In this document: piece by piece, positions 1 to 8,333 of the stretch
Numbering within the stretch: the stretch's first letter is position 1
How the letters are laid out: each line of letters opens with the position of its first letter
Assembly: GCA_029263415.1 (NCBI GenBank)
Contig: JAJCXN010000046.1
Location: 248,001 to 312,000, forward strand
Reading direction: 5' to 3'
Origin: Acidobacteriota bacterium
GTDB taxonomy: Bacteria > Acidobacteriota > Thermoanaerobaculia > Multivoradales > Multivoraceae
Length of the DNA stretch: 64,000 nucleotides
Notes under the pieces: model-generated
What the model was told of the DNA's origin: nothing
Databases searched by the model: none
What the model saw: only the letters and a program-made list of their open reading frames with translations
Translations under genes and position numbers: made by a program

Positions 1-1115
1 CAGCCCGCACGCCTCATCTCGATCAGCTATGTGAGAGCTCCTGCTTGGGTCGGCTGATTCCCGCGACCACCGGCATCACGCCCGGCAGCGGTCCCGGCCA
101 CTTGGCACTCTTCGGCTACGACCCCACGATCGGCAAACACGACATCGGCCGTGGGGTTCTCGAAGCGCTCGGGTTAGGCCTTGATCTCGCACCCTCCACC
201 CTTGCCGCTCGCTGCAACTTCGCCACCGTTGACGATCAAGGCAACATCACCGATCGGCGAGCTGGTCGTATCTCGAGCGAAGAAGGACACTGCATCTGCG
301 ACCGACTCGCTCACGCACTCGAGACCATCGACACTGGCAGTATCTCGGTACGAGTAGCTCCTGGTGAGGGCTATCGCTTCGTCCTGCTATTCGACAGCTT
401 GACCAGCACGCCTCTCAACACCAACCTCGCTGACACCGATCCGCAGCGCATCGGAGTGCCGTTGCTCCCACTCGCAGGCGAAACTGAAGCGGCGAGCGCA
501 ACTGTACAACGGATCACCCCCGTGCTCGATCAGCTCCGCGCCACGCTCAAGAACGAGCCCAAAGCCAACGCCTTCTCCATGCGCGGTTTTTCCTCGTTGC
601 CTGACCTACCGAGCTTCCAAGACCTCTACCAGCTTAGAGCTGGGGCGTTTGCTGGCTACCCGCTCTACCGCGGCGTCGCAAAAGCGTGCGGCATGGAGGT
701 GGTTGAGTGCGGCAAGCGCATCGCAGACTTGACCGACACCATGACCGAACGGTGGGATGACTTCGACTTCTTCTTCGCCCACGTCAAACACACCGACCAA
801 GCGGGAGAAGACGGGGACATTGTGACTAAGACCGCAGTGATCGAAGAAGTCGATCAAGAACTCCCTCGCCTTCTAGCACTCGGCCCAGATGTCTTAGCGA
901 TCACCGGCGACCACTCCACTCCCGCTCCCATGAAGGCCCACTCCTGGCACCCCGTCCCGTTGTTCCTTCACGCCCAGTTCTGCGGCATCGACGACACCGT
1001 CCGCTTCACCGAACTTGAAGCAGCCGCTAAGGCAGGCATCGGCCGCCTGCCGGCTTCGGACCTGATGGGCTTGCTGCTCGCCAACGCTGGCAAATTGGCC
1101 AAGTTCGGAGCGTAG
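1..1115 (+). CDS. apgM: 2,3-bisphosphoglycerate-independent phosphoglycerate mutase, archaeal type (5' truncated)
   Basis: Cytosolic metal-dependent enzyme of the alkaline-phosphatase superfamily that interconverts 3- and 2-phosphoglycerate. The frame is open to the left edge: codons from base 3 read ARTPHLDQL, matching the family segment before the active site, so the true N-terminus with the first metal-binding Asp is outside the window and the TTG at 45 is not the start. Visible motifs are ITPGSGPGHLALFGYDP (most relatives have PGSD), AGYPLYRGVAKACGM, FFAHVKHTDQAGEDG and GDHSTPAPMKAHSWHPVP, which carry the Asp/His metal ligands. It converges on ygfZ with about 60 bp between the stops and no clear terminator. 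Confidence 0.93.
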   Translation, partial: ARTPHLDQLCESSCLGRLIPATTGITPGSGPGHLALFGYDPTIGKHDIGRGVLEALGLGLDLAPSTLAARCNFATVDDQGNITDRRAGRISSEEGHCICDRLAHALETIDTGSISVRVAPGEGYRFVLLFDSLTSTPLNTNLADTDPQRIGVPLLPLAGETEAASATVQRITPVLDQLRATLKNEPKANAFSMRGFSSLPDLPSFQDLYQLRAGAFAGYPLYRGVAKACGMEVVECGKRIADLTDTMTERWDDFDFFFAHVKHTDQAGEDGDIVTKTAVIEEVDQELPRLLALGPDVLAITGDHSTPAPMKAHSWHPVPLFLHAQFCGIDDTVRFTELEAAAKAGIGRLPASDLMGLLLANAGKLAKFGA

Positions 1116-1174
1116 ACGGCCGGAGCGCGCGGTTGTGCGCTGGCTCGATTCGAAACAGGAGTTGCGAGCAGGTC

Positions 1175-2242
1175 CTAACCCAAAGCCTCGACCATCGCTT
1201 CAACCTCGTCGCCATCAACTTGGACAACCGTTCCCACCTCCGCCGCTCGCCGCTGAATCATCGCCAGCCCGACACCTGCTCCATCGGCCTCGCTGCACGC
1301 GGTGGTTACGGTTCCAGCCGCTCGCCCCTCAAACAACACCTCTGCGCCGGTCTGGACGCGGCTACCGGCATTCCAACGTATTCGCCTTACCACCTTGGGC
1401 GCTTGCCCTCGATAGTGCAGTCGAGCGATCACTTCCTGCCCCAAGTAGCAGCCCTTGGTGAAGTCGATCGCCTCGATCCCTGACTCTTGAGCCAAGTTGG
1501 CTTCGCCGTAGTCGATATCAAAGGCGGGTAATCCATGCTCCACCCGCAGCGGCTCTAGCGCCCCGGCGCCCACCAGCTCAAGGTCAAGCCGCTTCACCCA
1601 CTCTTCGACCACAGGTTCAACGATCGAGCTCGACACCCAAGCGATCAATGCGGGCGCGCCTAACCGTTCGTGGCGCGACACGGGAAGTTGAGTCCCAAAG
1701 AGCTCCACCACACCACCACCCCACGGGGTTTCAGGCCAAACACCCGCAGGCAGGCGATCCGCGATCGCTTCTCCTAACAACGCCAGAGGCACGAGGTCTT
1801 GCAGCGGCAGGACCTCCACTCGATCGGCGACGATGTACTTGGTCAGGTGCTCTCGCACTACTCGCGAACGACCCGGCGGCAGCAACAAGAAGAGGCGGTC
1901 TTCGAAGGCACTGACGACGGCGTCCGCCAGCACCTTGCCCTTGATCGTGGTGACAAAGCCATACACCCCTTGCTCCGGTTCGAGGTCCGCGACCGCCGAG
2001 GTCACCAAACCGCCCAAGAACCGATGCCGGTCGGCGCCAACCAGCTCCAGACGACCGTGGTTGCTTAGATCGAGCAGCCCAGCCGGGGGCAGGCTGCGCG
2101 CAGCGTCGGGCGCGCCATACGACCACGGCACTAACACCCCGCGGTCAGCCCGAAAGGTTGCGCCGTGCGCTTCATGCCACCCATGCAACCGCAATTTTCG
2201 CGGCGCCGGGCTCTCGCGTTGGTCGCCGCCAACGGTAGGCAC
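1175..2242 (-). CDS. ygfZ: YgfZ/GcvT-family folate-binding protein
   Basis: YgfZ proteins bind tetrahydrofolate and help repair or mature Fe-S enzymes; they are paralogues of the glycine-cleavage T protein. The family signature KGCYLGQEVIARLHYRG lies in the C-terminal third, and the N-terminus LHGWHEAHGATF resembles GcvT. The frame stays open to 2368, but I choose the GTG at 2242 because it overlaps the upstream HAD stop as TAGTG, giving 355 residues, close to the family size. It is third in a leftward operon behind acyl-CoA carboxylase beta and a HAD hydrolase. The family call is firm; the start is likely but not certain. Confidence 0.88.
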   Translation of the reverse strand: MPTVGGDQRESPAPRKLRLHGWHEAHGATFRADRGVLVPWSYGAPDAARSLPPAGLLDLSNHGRLELVGADRHRFLGGLVTSAVADLEPEQGVYGFVTTIKGKVLADAVVSAFEDRLFLLLPPGRSRVVREHLTKYIVADRVEVLPLQDLVPLALLGEAIADRLPAGVWPETPWGGGVVELFGTQLPVSRHERLGAPALIAWVSSSIVEPVVEEWVKRLDLELVGAGALEPLRVEHGLPAFDIDYGEANLAQESGIEAIDFTKGCYLGQEVIARLHYRGQAPKVVRRIRWNAGSRVQTGAEVLFEGRAAGTVTTACSEADGAGVGLAMIQRRAAEVGTVVQVDGDEVEAMVEALG

Positions 2243-2997
2243 TAAGCGTCCATCCCAAGATGGTCTAGGGATGAAACGATCCAGTCCGCGCCGGCTGCTC
2301 GTAGCACCTCCGCTTTGACGAACCCGGTGGTCACGGCTAAGCATTGGATGCCGTGCGCGTGCGCGCAACCAACGTCATTCGCGGTATCGCCAACGACCAA
2401 CACTTCCTCGGCAGCGAACGACCTGCCCGCTTTCGCTACCGCACGCTCGATCGCTGCCGGCGGCAGGTCGGCGCGGGCCGGGCCATCTTCACCGAAGCCG
2501 CCGAAGTCAAAGAATCGGTTGAGGCCGAAGGCCGCAAGTTTGGCGCGACCGCCTCGTTCCCAGTTGCCGGTCACCAACCCCAGGTGTGTGTCGGGTTGTT
2601 GTTGGAGTTCTTCGAGTAAGGGCATCACACCCGGCAGCAGCTCCATTTGGTCCGGATCCAACTCCCGTTCGATCCTTGGCAGATAGAGCTCGCGAATCTC
2701 ATCAAGCCGCCCAAGCACTTGATCGCGATCGTGGCCCGCTCGTTCCAGCAGCTCCACCACGATCTGCGGATCGGTCTTGCCCGAGAAGCTGTAGCCGCGC
2801 CAGTCGCCACGCGAACCAAAGACCGTTTGCATCGACTCGAGAAACATGGGGCCGACTTGGCGGCCGCAGCGAATCAGCGTACCGTCGATATCAAAGAGCA
2901 CCAGCCGCTTCTTGGGGCAGGGTAGCCACGCATCAAAAGTCTCCAGCGGCGCTACGACTTCAGGCACAACGCTCCCCTGTCCATTCTCCTGGCTCAC
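2242..2997 (-). CDS. HAD-superfamily hydrolase, phosphoglycolate-phosphatase-like
   Basis: Predicted cytosolic phosphatase. Motif I is LVLFDIDGTL (nucleophile Asp plus second Asp), motif II is LVTGNW, and motif IV is VLVVGDTANDVGCAHAHG, with a helical cap between motifs I and II. The substrate cannot be read from sequence; phosphoglycolate or another small phosphate ester is a family-level guess. The frame is open to 3111, but GTG at 2997 forms a GTGA overlap with the stop of the upstream carboxylase gene and gives 251 residues, so translational coupling is likely. Its own stop overlaps the ygfZ start. Confidence 0.88.
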   Translation of the reverse strand: MSQENGQGSVVPEVVAPLETFDAWLPCPKKRLVLFDIDGTLIRCGRQVGPMFLESMQTVFGSRGDWRGYSFSGKTDPQIVVELLERAGHDRDQVLGRLDEIRELYLPRIERELDPDQMELLPGVMPLLEELQQQPDTHLGLVTGNWERGGRAKLAAFGLNRFFDFGGFGEDGPARADLPPAAIERAVAKAGRSFAAEEVLVVGDTANDVGCAHAHGIQCLAVTTGFVKAEVLRAAGADWIVSSLDHLGMDA

Positions 2998-4655
2998 GTT
3001 TGCAGCACTCCGGTTCTGAATGGTCCTGGCTCGCCACCCAGGCTGGTCACTGCCAAACAGTGTGAGATCACCTGCCTGGTCTGCGATGGATGGATGATCC
3101 CGTCGGTCCATAGGCGACTCGCTCCGTAGCGTGGATCGAGCGCCTCTTCGTACTTGGCTCGCACACTGTTCAAGAGTTCGGCCTTTTCCTCTTCAGACGG
3201 ACTACGATTGCGCAGTTGGATCGAGAGCAAGGTCTGGCTCGCCTGTTGTGCGCCCATCACCGCGATCGCTGAGGAGGGCCAAGCGAACACAAACCGCGGC
3301 CCATACGCTTTGCCGCACATGGCGTAGTTACCGGCACCATACGAGTTGCCGACCACAATGGTTATCTTCGGCACCACCGAGTTAGCAACCGCGTTCACCA
3401 TCTTGGCGCCGTCCTTGATGATGCCACCGCGCTCTGCGCGCGATCCGACCATGAAGCCGGTCACATCCTGCAGGAAGATCAACGGGATCTTCTTCTGGTT
3501 GCACAGCTGCACGAACCGGGCGCCTTTGTCGGCCGAATCCGAGTAGATCACTCCGCCGACTTGAACTTCTTTGTCGCGCTCGCCGGTGCCAGTCCGCTTG
3601 TGTACCACTTGGCGTTGGTTAGCCACAATACCGACCGCCCAACCATCGATGAAGCCTGTGCCGCAGAGCAGTGTCTGTCCGTAGTTCTCTTTGAACTCAT
3701 CGAACTCGCCTCCATCGAGGATGCGTATCAGGATCTCACGCATCTCATAGGGTTTGGTGCGATCCAGCGGGAAAACACCGGTGAGCTCGCCGGTGGGCCT
3801 GCTCGGAGCCTTCGGCTCGCGCCGGTGGTAGGGGCCTGGCCCTGCCGTTCCGAGTTGGGCAAACTGAGAACGGATCTTCGCGAGACAATCAGCATCGGTT
3901 TCGTGTCGATGGTCGACCACGCCTGAGACATCCGCTTGAACCAAGGCGCCGCCGAGTTCTTCGTTCTCGATCTGCTCGCCAATCGCGGCCTTGACCAAGA
4001 ACGAACCCGCTAGGAAGATCGAACCCGTTCCTTCGACAATGTGTGACTCGTCGCTCATGATCGGCAGGTACGCACCGCCCGCAACACAAGGCCCCATGAC
4101 CGCGGCGATCTGCAAGATACCTTCGGCCGAAAGCCGTGCATTGTTGAAGAAAGCGCGGCCGAACTGCTCTTTGTCCGGGAAGATCTCGTCTTGCATGGGC
4201 AAGAACGCGCCCGCGGAATCGACCAGGTAGACGATCGGCACGCGATTTTCGAGGGCGATCTCCTGCGCTCTTAGGACCTTCTTGCAAGTCGCGGGGAACC
4301 ACGCCCCGGCTTTGACGGTCGCGTCGTTGGCAACAATGACGGCATCTCGACCGGAGATAATCCCGAGCCCCACCACCACTCCCGCCGCGGGACAGCCACC
4401 CCACTCCTCGTACTGGCCCCAGGCGCTCCACAAGCCCAGTTCAAGGAAGTCCGAGCCCGAGTCGATCAAGGCCGCCACCCGCTCGCGAGCGCTCATCTTG
4501 CCCCGCGCTCGCTGCTTTTCGAGTCGCGCCTCTCCTCCACCCATCCGGATCTCAGACGCTTCGCGCTCGAGCGCCGTCCACTTCTTCTCCCAGAAGTCAT
4601 GGCGTCGCTCGAATAGGTCGTCGCGCTCGATCTTGGTTGTCAGCTTGGAGGTCAT
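2994..4655 (-). CDS. acyl-CoA carboxylase beta subunit (carboxyltransferase, methylcrotonyl-CoA type)
   Basis: Carboxyltransferase subunit of a biotin-dependent acyl-CoA carboxylase; it moves CO2 from carboxybiotin to an acyl-CoA. The 553-residue length and motifs fit the methylcrotonyl-CoA carboxylase beta branch: YLVDSAGAFLPMQDEIFPD and GPCVAGGAYLPIMSDE in the N-terminal half, and FLQDVTGFMVGSRAE, GNSYGAGNYAMCGKAYGPRF and the acidic GERDKEVQVGG segment in the C-terminal half. Propionyl- or geranyl-CoA as substrate is possible. The biotin carboxylase/BCCP alpha subunit is not in the window. It leads the operon with the HAD hydrolase and ygfZ. ATG at 4655; no strong Shine-Dalgarno is seen. 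Confidence 0.93.
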   Translation of the reverse strand: MTSKLTTKIERDDLFERRHDFWEKKWTALEREASEIRMGGGEARLEKQRARGKMSARERVAALIDSGSDFLELGLWSAWGQYEEWGGCPAAGVVVGLGIISGRDAVIVANDATVKAGAWFPATCKKVLRAQEIALENRVPIVYLVDSAGAFLPMQDEIFPDKEQFGRAFFNNARLSAEGILQIAAVMGPCVAGGAYLPIMSDESHIVEGTGSIFLAGSFLVKAAIGEQIENEELGGALVQADVSGVVDHRHETDADCLAKIRSQFAQLGTAGPGPYHRREPKAPSRPTGELTGVFPLDRTKPYEMREILIRILDGGEFDEFKENYGQTLLCGTGFIDGWAVGIVANQRQVVHKRTGTGERDKEVQVGGVIYSDSADKGARFVQLCNQKKIPLIFLQDVTGFMVGSRAERGGIIKDGAKMVNAVANSVVPKITIVVGNSYGAGNYAMCGKAYGPRFVFAWPSSAIAVMGAQQASQTLLSIQLRNRSPSEEEKAELLNSVRAKYEEALDPRYGASRLWTDGIIHPSQTRQVISHCLAVTSLGGEPGPFRTGVLQT

Positions 4656-4666
4656 AGGTTCACATC

Positions 4667-4727
4667 AGATCACGAACAAAACAGGGGGCTACGCAGTGTC
4701 GGATCATAGCCGCGAACGTCGTGATCT
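4667..4727. repeat. 9-bp inverted repeat between mccB-like gene and moaD
   Basis: AGATCACGA at 4667-4675 is exactly repeated in inverse as TCGTGATCT at 4719-4727, 43 bp apart, in the divergent gap. It could be an operator pair or the foot of a long hairpin; no family is recognised. Confidence 0.4.
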
Positions 4728-4763
4728 AGGCGGCGCGTGACGCAGACACCGGACGATGCCGCG

Positions 4764-4778
4764 TACAATGGTGCGATG
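4764..4778 (+). promoter_or_regulatory. -10 element directly before moaD start (possible leaderless transcript)
   Basis: TACAAT at 4764-4769 matches the sigma-70 -10 consensus in 5 of 6 positions and is followed by only 6 nt before the ATG at 4776, which would place transcription initiation on or next to the start codon. No convincing -35 is visible. Confidence 0.4.
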
Positions 4779-5030
4779 AGAATTCACCTGCTGGCCTTCG
4801 CCAGCGCATCTGAAGCCATCGGGGCACCCGAACGTGACTACCGACTGCCCACAGAGGAAGGCCCACCCACCGTGTCCGATCTCAAAGCAGCACTGAGTGA
4901 GGACTTCCCGCAAGTCAAGGAACTGTGGCAACGACTCGCGGTGTCGATCGACGGCGAGATCGTTTCAGACGCAGAGGCCCTGCACGAAGGCGCCGAGGTC
5001 GCCCTGCTGCCGCCCGTCTCCGGCGGTTAG
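4776..5030 (+). CDS. moaD: molybdopterin synthase small subunit MoaD
   Basis: Ubiquitin-fold sulfur carrier of molybdopterin synthase; its C-terminal glycine is thiocarboxylated and donates sulfur to precursor Z. The 84-residue product has the beta-grasp pattern (MRIHLLAFASASEAIG at the start, DGEIVSD in the middle) and ends in LLPPVSGG, the diagnostic Gly-Gly tail. The frame extends upstream to 4737, but the ATG at 4776 gives the usual N-terminus. It is followed 2 bp later by moaE, its partner. No other molybdenum-cofactor gene is nearby, although a molybdopterin-type oxidoreductase lies 3 kb downstream. Confidence 0.92.
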   Translation: MRIHLLAFASASEAIGAPERDYRLPTEEGPPTVSDLKAALSEDFPQVKELWQRLAVSIDGEIVSDAEALHEGAEVALLPPVSGG

Positions 5031-5032
5031 AG

Positions 5033-5485
5033 ATGCCTGCCCTTTGCAGCGAGGCCTCAGCGCGCGCGGCCATCACCACCTCGCCGCTCGACCACGCGGC
5101 CTGCGACCGCATCCTGAATTCGGTCGAAGATGACGCCTCAGGCGCAGTGGTGCTGTTCAGCGGCAACGTGCGCAACCACCACCAAGGACGAACGGTGGAA
5201 GCGATCACGTACACCGCTTATGAGGCCATGGCTCAGCAACGTCTTGAACGGATCGTTGAAGAACTCAGCACCGACACCGTCACCGTGGCGATCCACCATC
5301 GCATCGGTCGATTAGAGGTCGGCGAATCGAGCGTCGTTATCGCCACCGCTTCACCACACCGCGAGGAAGCGTACGCCGCCAGCAGACAAGCTCTCGAACG
5401 CTTGAAGGCCGAGGTGCCGATCTGGAAACGCGAGCACTACCATGGCGGCGAGTCGCGCTGGCGCGAAGAAGAAGCGCTCGGCTAG
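5033..5485 (+). CDS. moaE: molybdopterin synthase catalytic subunit MoaE
   Basis: Large subunit of molybdopterin synthase, which inserts two sulfurs from MoaD thiocarboxylate into cyclic pyranopterin phosphate. The 150-residue length is normal. Visible family features are GAVVLFSGNVRNHHQGR, ITYTAYEAMA, AIHHRIGRLEVGESSVVIA and the active-site PIWKREHY near the C-terminus with its conserved lysine. I start it at ATG 5033, 2 bp after the moaD stop; the frame is open further upstream but that part only overlaps moaD. Cotranscription with moaD is near certain. Confidence 0.94.
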   Translation: MPALCSEASARAAITTSPLDHAACDRILNSVEDDASGAVVLFSGNVRNHHQGRTVEAITYTAYEAMAQQRLERIVEELSTDTVTVAIHHRIGRLEVGESSVVIATASPHREEAYAASRQALERLKAEVPIWKREHYHGGESRWREEEALG

Positions 5486-5494
5486 CTCCGAGAG

Positions 5495-6844
5495 CTACCA
5501 GCCAGCAGCAATCGTTTGGTCTCGCCGGTCGACCAGCCAAGTGCGAAAGCGTGCATCGAGTTCGTCCCAAGTCCCGCCTAGGTGCTCGCGCAGAGCGTGC
5601 CCCGTCGCTTGCTCACCGCGGGCAACTCCAGAAAGAAACGCGTGGAACTTGACCCGAGTCGACGGGTCTTGAAGTAGATGATCGATCCACAAGGCTGACT
5701 GCGCATAGAGCAGCGGCGCCCGGTTGGCGTTGAGAAAGAGTTCCTGCTCGAGCACGGTCAGCTGCTGCAGGCCGAGCAGTTCTCCGCTCTCTGCGAGCTC
5801 TGCTAGCAGGCGCAACGAGGCCAGCGGTCCGGTGTAGCGAATCTGCTCTAACTCCACTACTCGAAAGCGATCATCACGTTCGGGATAGGGCCTACCCCGA
5901 AGAAGGGCCAGGTGGTCAGCCAGGCCCTCGGTCAACCAAGGCTGTAGACCCGGGCCAATCGCACGACGACTCAAGAGGTGGCCGATCTCATGTACCAACG
6001 TCGCCTCCACCTCCCACGGCGGGCGACCGGCTGCGGCCAAGGCGGCCATGCCGCCGCTGGTATGGCCAGCGCTTGCAGTCCCCGCAATGCCATCCGTCTG
6101 CGACTGCAAGGCACGGTAAGAAGCGTAGGTCGCATACAAAATCACCGTCTCGCGCGGAACACCGACCGGGACCACGCCATACAGATCCGTGTAGGTTCTC
6201 TCGATGGACGAGAGCGAGGTGCGCGCAGCATCCAGAAGATCGCGCGTCTTCTGAGATTGCGGCAGGTCAGTCCAGATCGAATAGCCTGCAAGATCCACTC
6301 GGCGTGCCGAGCCTCGAAGATGCGCACGTGCAATCTCGAACTGGGCGGGATCGATCGGTCGCGAATGCAACGGGCCGGGTGGCAACGCCGCCTCTCCCAG
6401 CGGTGGCGTCAGATCTCGAGGCTCGGCATCATTCAGCCAAGCGCTTGTTCCGTCCGGTAACACCAGCTGAAGCCAGCTGCCACGGCGTTCTAAGACGTCG
6501 TAGCTAGCAAGGGTGGTGGTGGTCATCAGTAGCTCGCCGCGTCCCGGAGTGGCGTACAGGTGAGCGCCTGTTCCGATCCACTCGCGATCAGATCCGTCGG
6601 GCTCCTCGGGAACGCCCGCAAGATCTTTGCTCTGTGATTTAGAAGCGGTGTTGAGCGCTGGTCTTCCGAGGAAGGGTCGGCGAACCTCGTCGAACACGCC
6701 ACCAACGATCGGCACCGACGCTACCCGCTCGAACACCGGGTGGTCCGGTTGCCTGGTCATCCAAGCGAACAGACCGACCGCACTGACCGCCGCGAGCACC
6801 ACCGCAGTCGGCATCAGTTCTCGAATGCGAGTGCTCCAGGGCAT
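5495..6844 (-). CDS. membrane-anchored zinc metalloprotease-like protein (HExxH) with SH3-like region
   Basis: Not assigned to a named gene. Residues about 11-28 form a single N-terminal membrane segment, so most of the 449 residues should face the periplasm. Residues about 100-150 (GAHLYATPGRGELL through DGTSAWL) resemble a bacterial SH3/GW-type fold. The catalytic motif is HEIGH at about 285-289 with a third ligand candidate Glu about 16 residues on, in LTEGLADH; this spacing is that of gluzincins. Substrate unknown; cell-wall or protein processing is only a guess. Its ATG lies 1 nt after the stop of the RsbU-type phosphatase gene, so the two are probably coupled. Confidence 0.8.
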   Translation of the reverse strand: MPWSTRIRELMPTAVVLAAVSAVGLFAWMTRQPDHPVFERVASVPIVGGVFDEVRRPFLGRPALNTASKSQSKDLAGVPEEPDGSDREWIGTGAHLYATPGRGELLMTTTTLASYDVLERRGSWLQLVLPDGTSAWLNDAEPRDLTPPLGEAALPPGPLHSRPIDPAQFEIARAHLRGSARRVDLAGYSIWTDLPQSQKTRDLLDAARTSLSSIERTYTDLYGVVPVGVPRETVILYATYASYRALQSQTDGIAGTASAGHTSGGMAALAAAGRPPWEVEATLVHEIGHLLSRRAIGPGLQPWLTEGLADHLALLRGRPYPERDDRFRVVELEQIRYTGPLASLRLLAELAESGELLGLQQLTVLEQELFLNANRAPLLYAQSALWIDHLLQDPSTRVKFHAFLSGVARGEQATGHALREHLGGTWDELDARFRTWLVDRRDQTIAAGW

Positions 6845-6845
6845 G

Positions 6846-8195
6846 TCAGCGAGCTATCTGAGACGGAATACTCAAGATCGACTCACGCGCTACCGGTGCG
6901 AGCCGCATCCGCTCAGCTGGCGGCTCACAACGAATCGCCATGGTGGTGCAATCGTCGTCCTCCGGCGCATCGCCGCTTGCGCGATCCAGTTGCTCTTGAA
7001 GTTGCCCGAGCCAAGCTTCAATATCTGAGGCAGTCTCCATCTTCGCTAGAAGCTCCTCGAAGCGCTGATACCCCAGCGGACCATCGTCGACGCTTCTCTC
7101 CACCAGCCCGTCGGTCAGCAGCAGCATGGTGCCCGGCTCATTGGCGTTGACCCGCTGGCTCTGATATCGAATGCCACGACGAATACCTAGCGGCAGCCGC
7201 TCGCCCTCAACCGACAGCGCAACCACCCTCTCGCCGCAGTCCCGCCCATCGGGGATCCAATACGGGTCGGGCAATCCCGCGTTGGCGAACTCCATGGTGC
7301 CAGCAACAACGTCGTAGCGGCCATACGAGAGCGCCACGAACTCCCGCGGCCCAAGCTCGCCGCAGAGTCGTTCGTTGAGGTCATCGAGAGTTCCCGCGAC
7401 GGGGTTATCCGACGCCGCGCGAGCTGCCGCTACCAACGGAAGCATCGCTTTGACCGTCGCCATCTGCAGGCTGGCACCAATGCCCTTGCCCGCCACGTCG
7501 GCGATGGCGAAGCCCATGCTGCCGTCGGGCAAATGAAAGTAGTCATAGAAGTCACCGGCAACTACGCTGGCAGCGCGATTCTTGGCAGCTAACCTAAACC
7601 CCACGCCCTCGGCGTTCTCAGGAGGCATCAACCGTTTTTGTATTAGGCGGGCCGTAGCCAACTCGCGTTCAGCAATCTCCTTGTCGCGGAGCTCAATATC
7701 CTTCTCTGCAACGCTTGTTTGGAGGGTCTCGACAGTGTGAAACACCAAACCCACCGCGACCGCCACGCCGCCATAGAGACCCATGCTGGCTAAGAGCTGC
7801 CGGGATTGACTCATCGCATCCAGGGCAACGGTGCCGTACCGGAAGAACAAGCCAACCAAGACGCCAGCCGCACCGCCTAGAAAGTAGCTAGCGCAGCGAG
7901 CCAGTAAGATCGGCCTGAGCCCGAGCCGAAGCAACGGCCGTAAGAGGCAGAGCTCCATCAGTATCGACCCCATACCGATGGCCAACCCCATGATGATGCC
8001 GTCTTGGATCAGAACCAAACTCAACGGTACATCCGCGTTCACGGACAGAAGAGTCACCACTCCAACGCCGATCAGCGCCGAGACCACGCCGTATCGAAGG
8101 AAGCGTTGGAATGGCCGCTTCGCACTAGCGAGCATCGGACTCGCGACGTGGGACCGGGTTGGTTCTATTGACCGCTGGGAGATCGATGAGATCAT
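6846..8195 (-). CDS. membrane SpoIIE/RsbU-type PP2C serine phosphatase
   Basis: Predicted integral membrane phosphatase that would dephosphorylate a partner such as an anti-sigma-factor antagonist. The N-terminal 160 residues hold about four hydrophobic segments; a short helical linker (EKDIELRDKEIAERELATARLIQ) leads to a SpoIIE domain with the family motifs LIQKRLMPP, VVAGDFYDYF, GFAIADVAGKGIGASLQMA and LLLTDGLVERS, whose aspartates bind Mn/Mg. No anti-sigma or antagonist gene is nearby, so the target is unknown. It is the first gene of a two-gene unit with the metalloprotease. ATG at 8195 follows a -10-like hexamer by 6 nt. Confidence 0.9.
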   Translation of the reverse strand: MISSISQRSIEPTRSHVASPMLASAKRPFQRFLRYGVVSALIGVGVVTLLSVNADVPLSLVLIQDGIIMGLAIGMGSILMELCLLRPLLRLGLRPILLARCASYFLGGAAGVLVGLFFRYGTVALDAMSQSRQLLASMGLYGGVAVAVGLVFHTVETLQTSVAEKDIELRDKEIAERELATARLIQKRLMPPENAEGVGFRLAAKNRAASVVAGDFYDYFHLPDGSMGFAIADVAGKGIGASLQMATVKAMLPLVAAARAASDNPVAGTLDDLNERLCGELGPREFVALSYGRYDVVAGTMEFANAGLPDPYWIPDGRDCGERVVALSVEGERLPLGIRRGIRYQSQRVNANEPGTMLLLTDGLVERSVDDGPLGYQRFEELLAKMETASDIEAWLGQLQEQLDRASGDAPEDDDCTTMAIRCEPPAERMRLAPVARESILSIPSQIAR

Positions 8196-8207
8196 CGAAC
8201 TATCCTA
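8193..8207 (-). promoter_or_regulatory. -10 element abutting the RsbU-type phosphatase start
   Basis: On the minus strand TAGGAT (8207-8202) is followed by 6 nt and then ATG at 8195. A TTGAAC-like -35 lies 19 bp upstream (8232-8227), or TGAACA with an 18-bp spacer. The geometry puts the transcript start at or within a base or two of the ATG. Confidence 0.4.
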
Positions 8208-8270
8208 CGCTTCAAACCCCACGATTGTTCAACGAGGCGCACGTCAGATCCCAAAGCGCCCCGGGCCTCG

Positions 8271-8276
8271 TACAAT
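8271..8276 (+). promoter_or_regulatory. candidate -10 hexamer for the oxidoreductase operon
   Basis: TACAAT, 58 bp before the oxidoreductase ATG, is the best -10 match in the divergent gap. No good -35 is seen, so this is a weak call. Confidence 0.25.
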
Positions 8277-8333
8277 CCAAGGGCCGGCCGCCTCCCGCGG
8301 CACCTCCACCGAACCCTCACCGGCGAACACTCT

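Noticed and set aside
45-47. TTG at 45 as the start of the phosphoglycerate mutase
   Set aside because: The frame continues unbroken to the window edge and the upstream codons match the family, so the gene is truncated by the window and does not start here.
1799-2318. Long + strand frames opposite ygfZ
   Set aside because: Antisense shadows; the minus-strand YgfZ signature is clear.
2245-2368. Longer YgfZ N-terminus from 2368
   Set aside because: It would overlap the HAD gene by over 120 bp and its residues do not resemble the family; TAGTG coupling at 2242 explains the start better.
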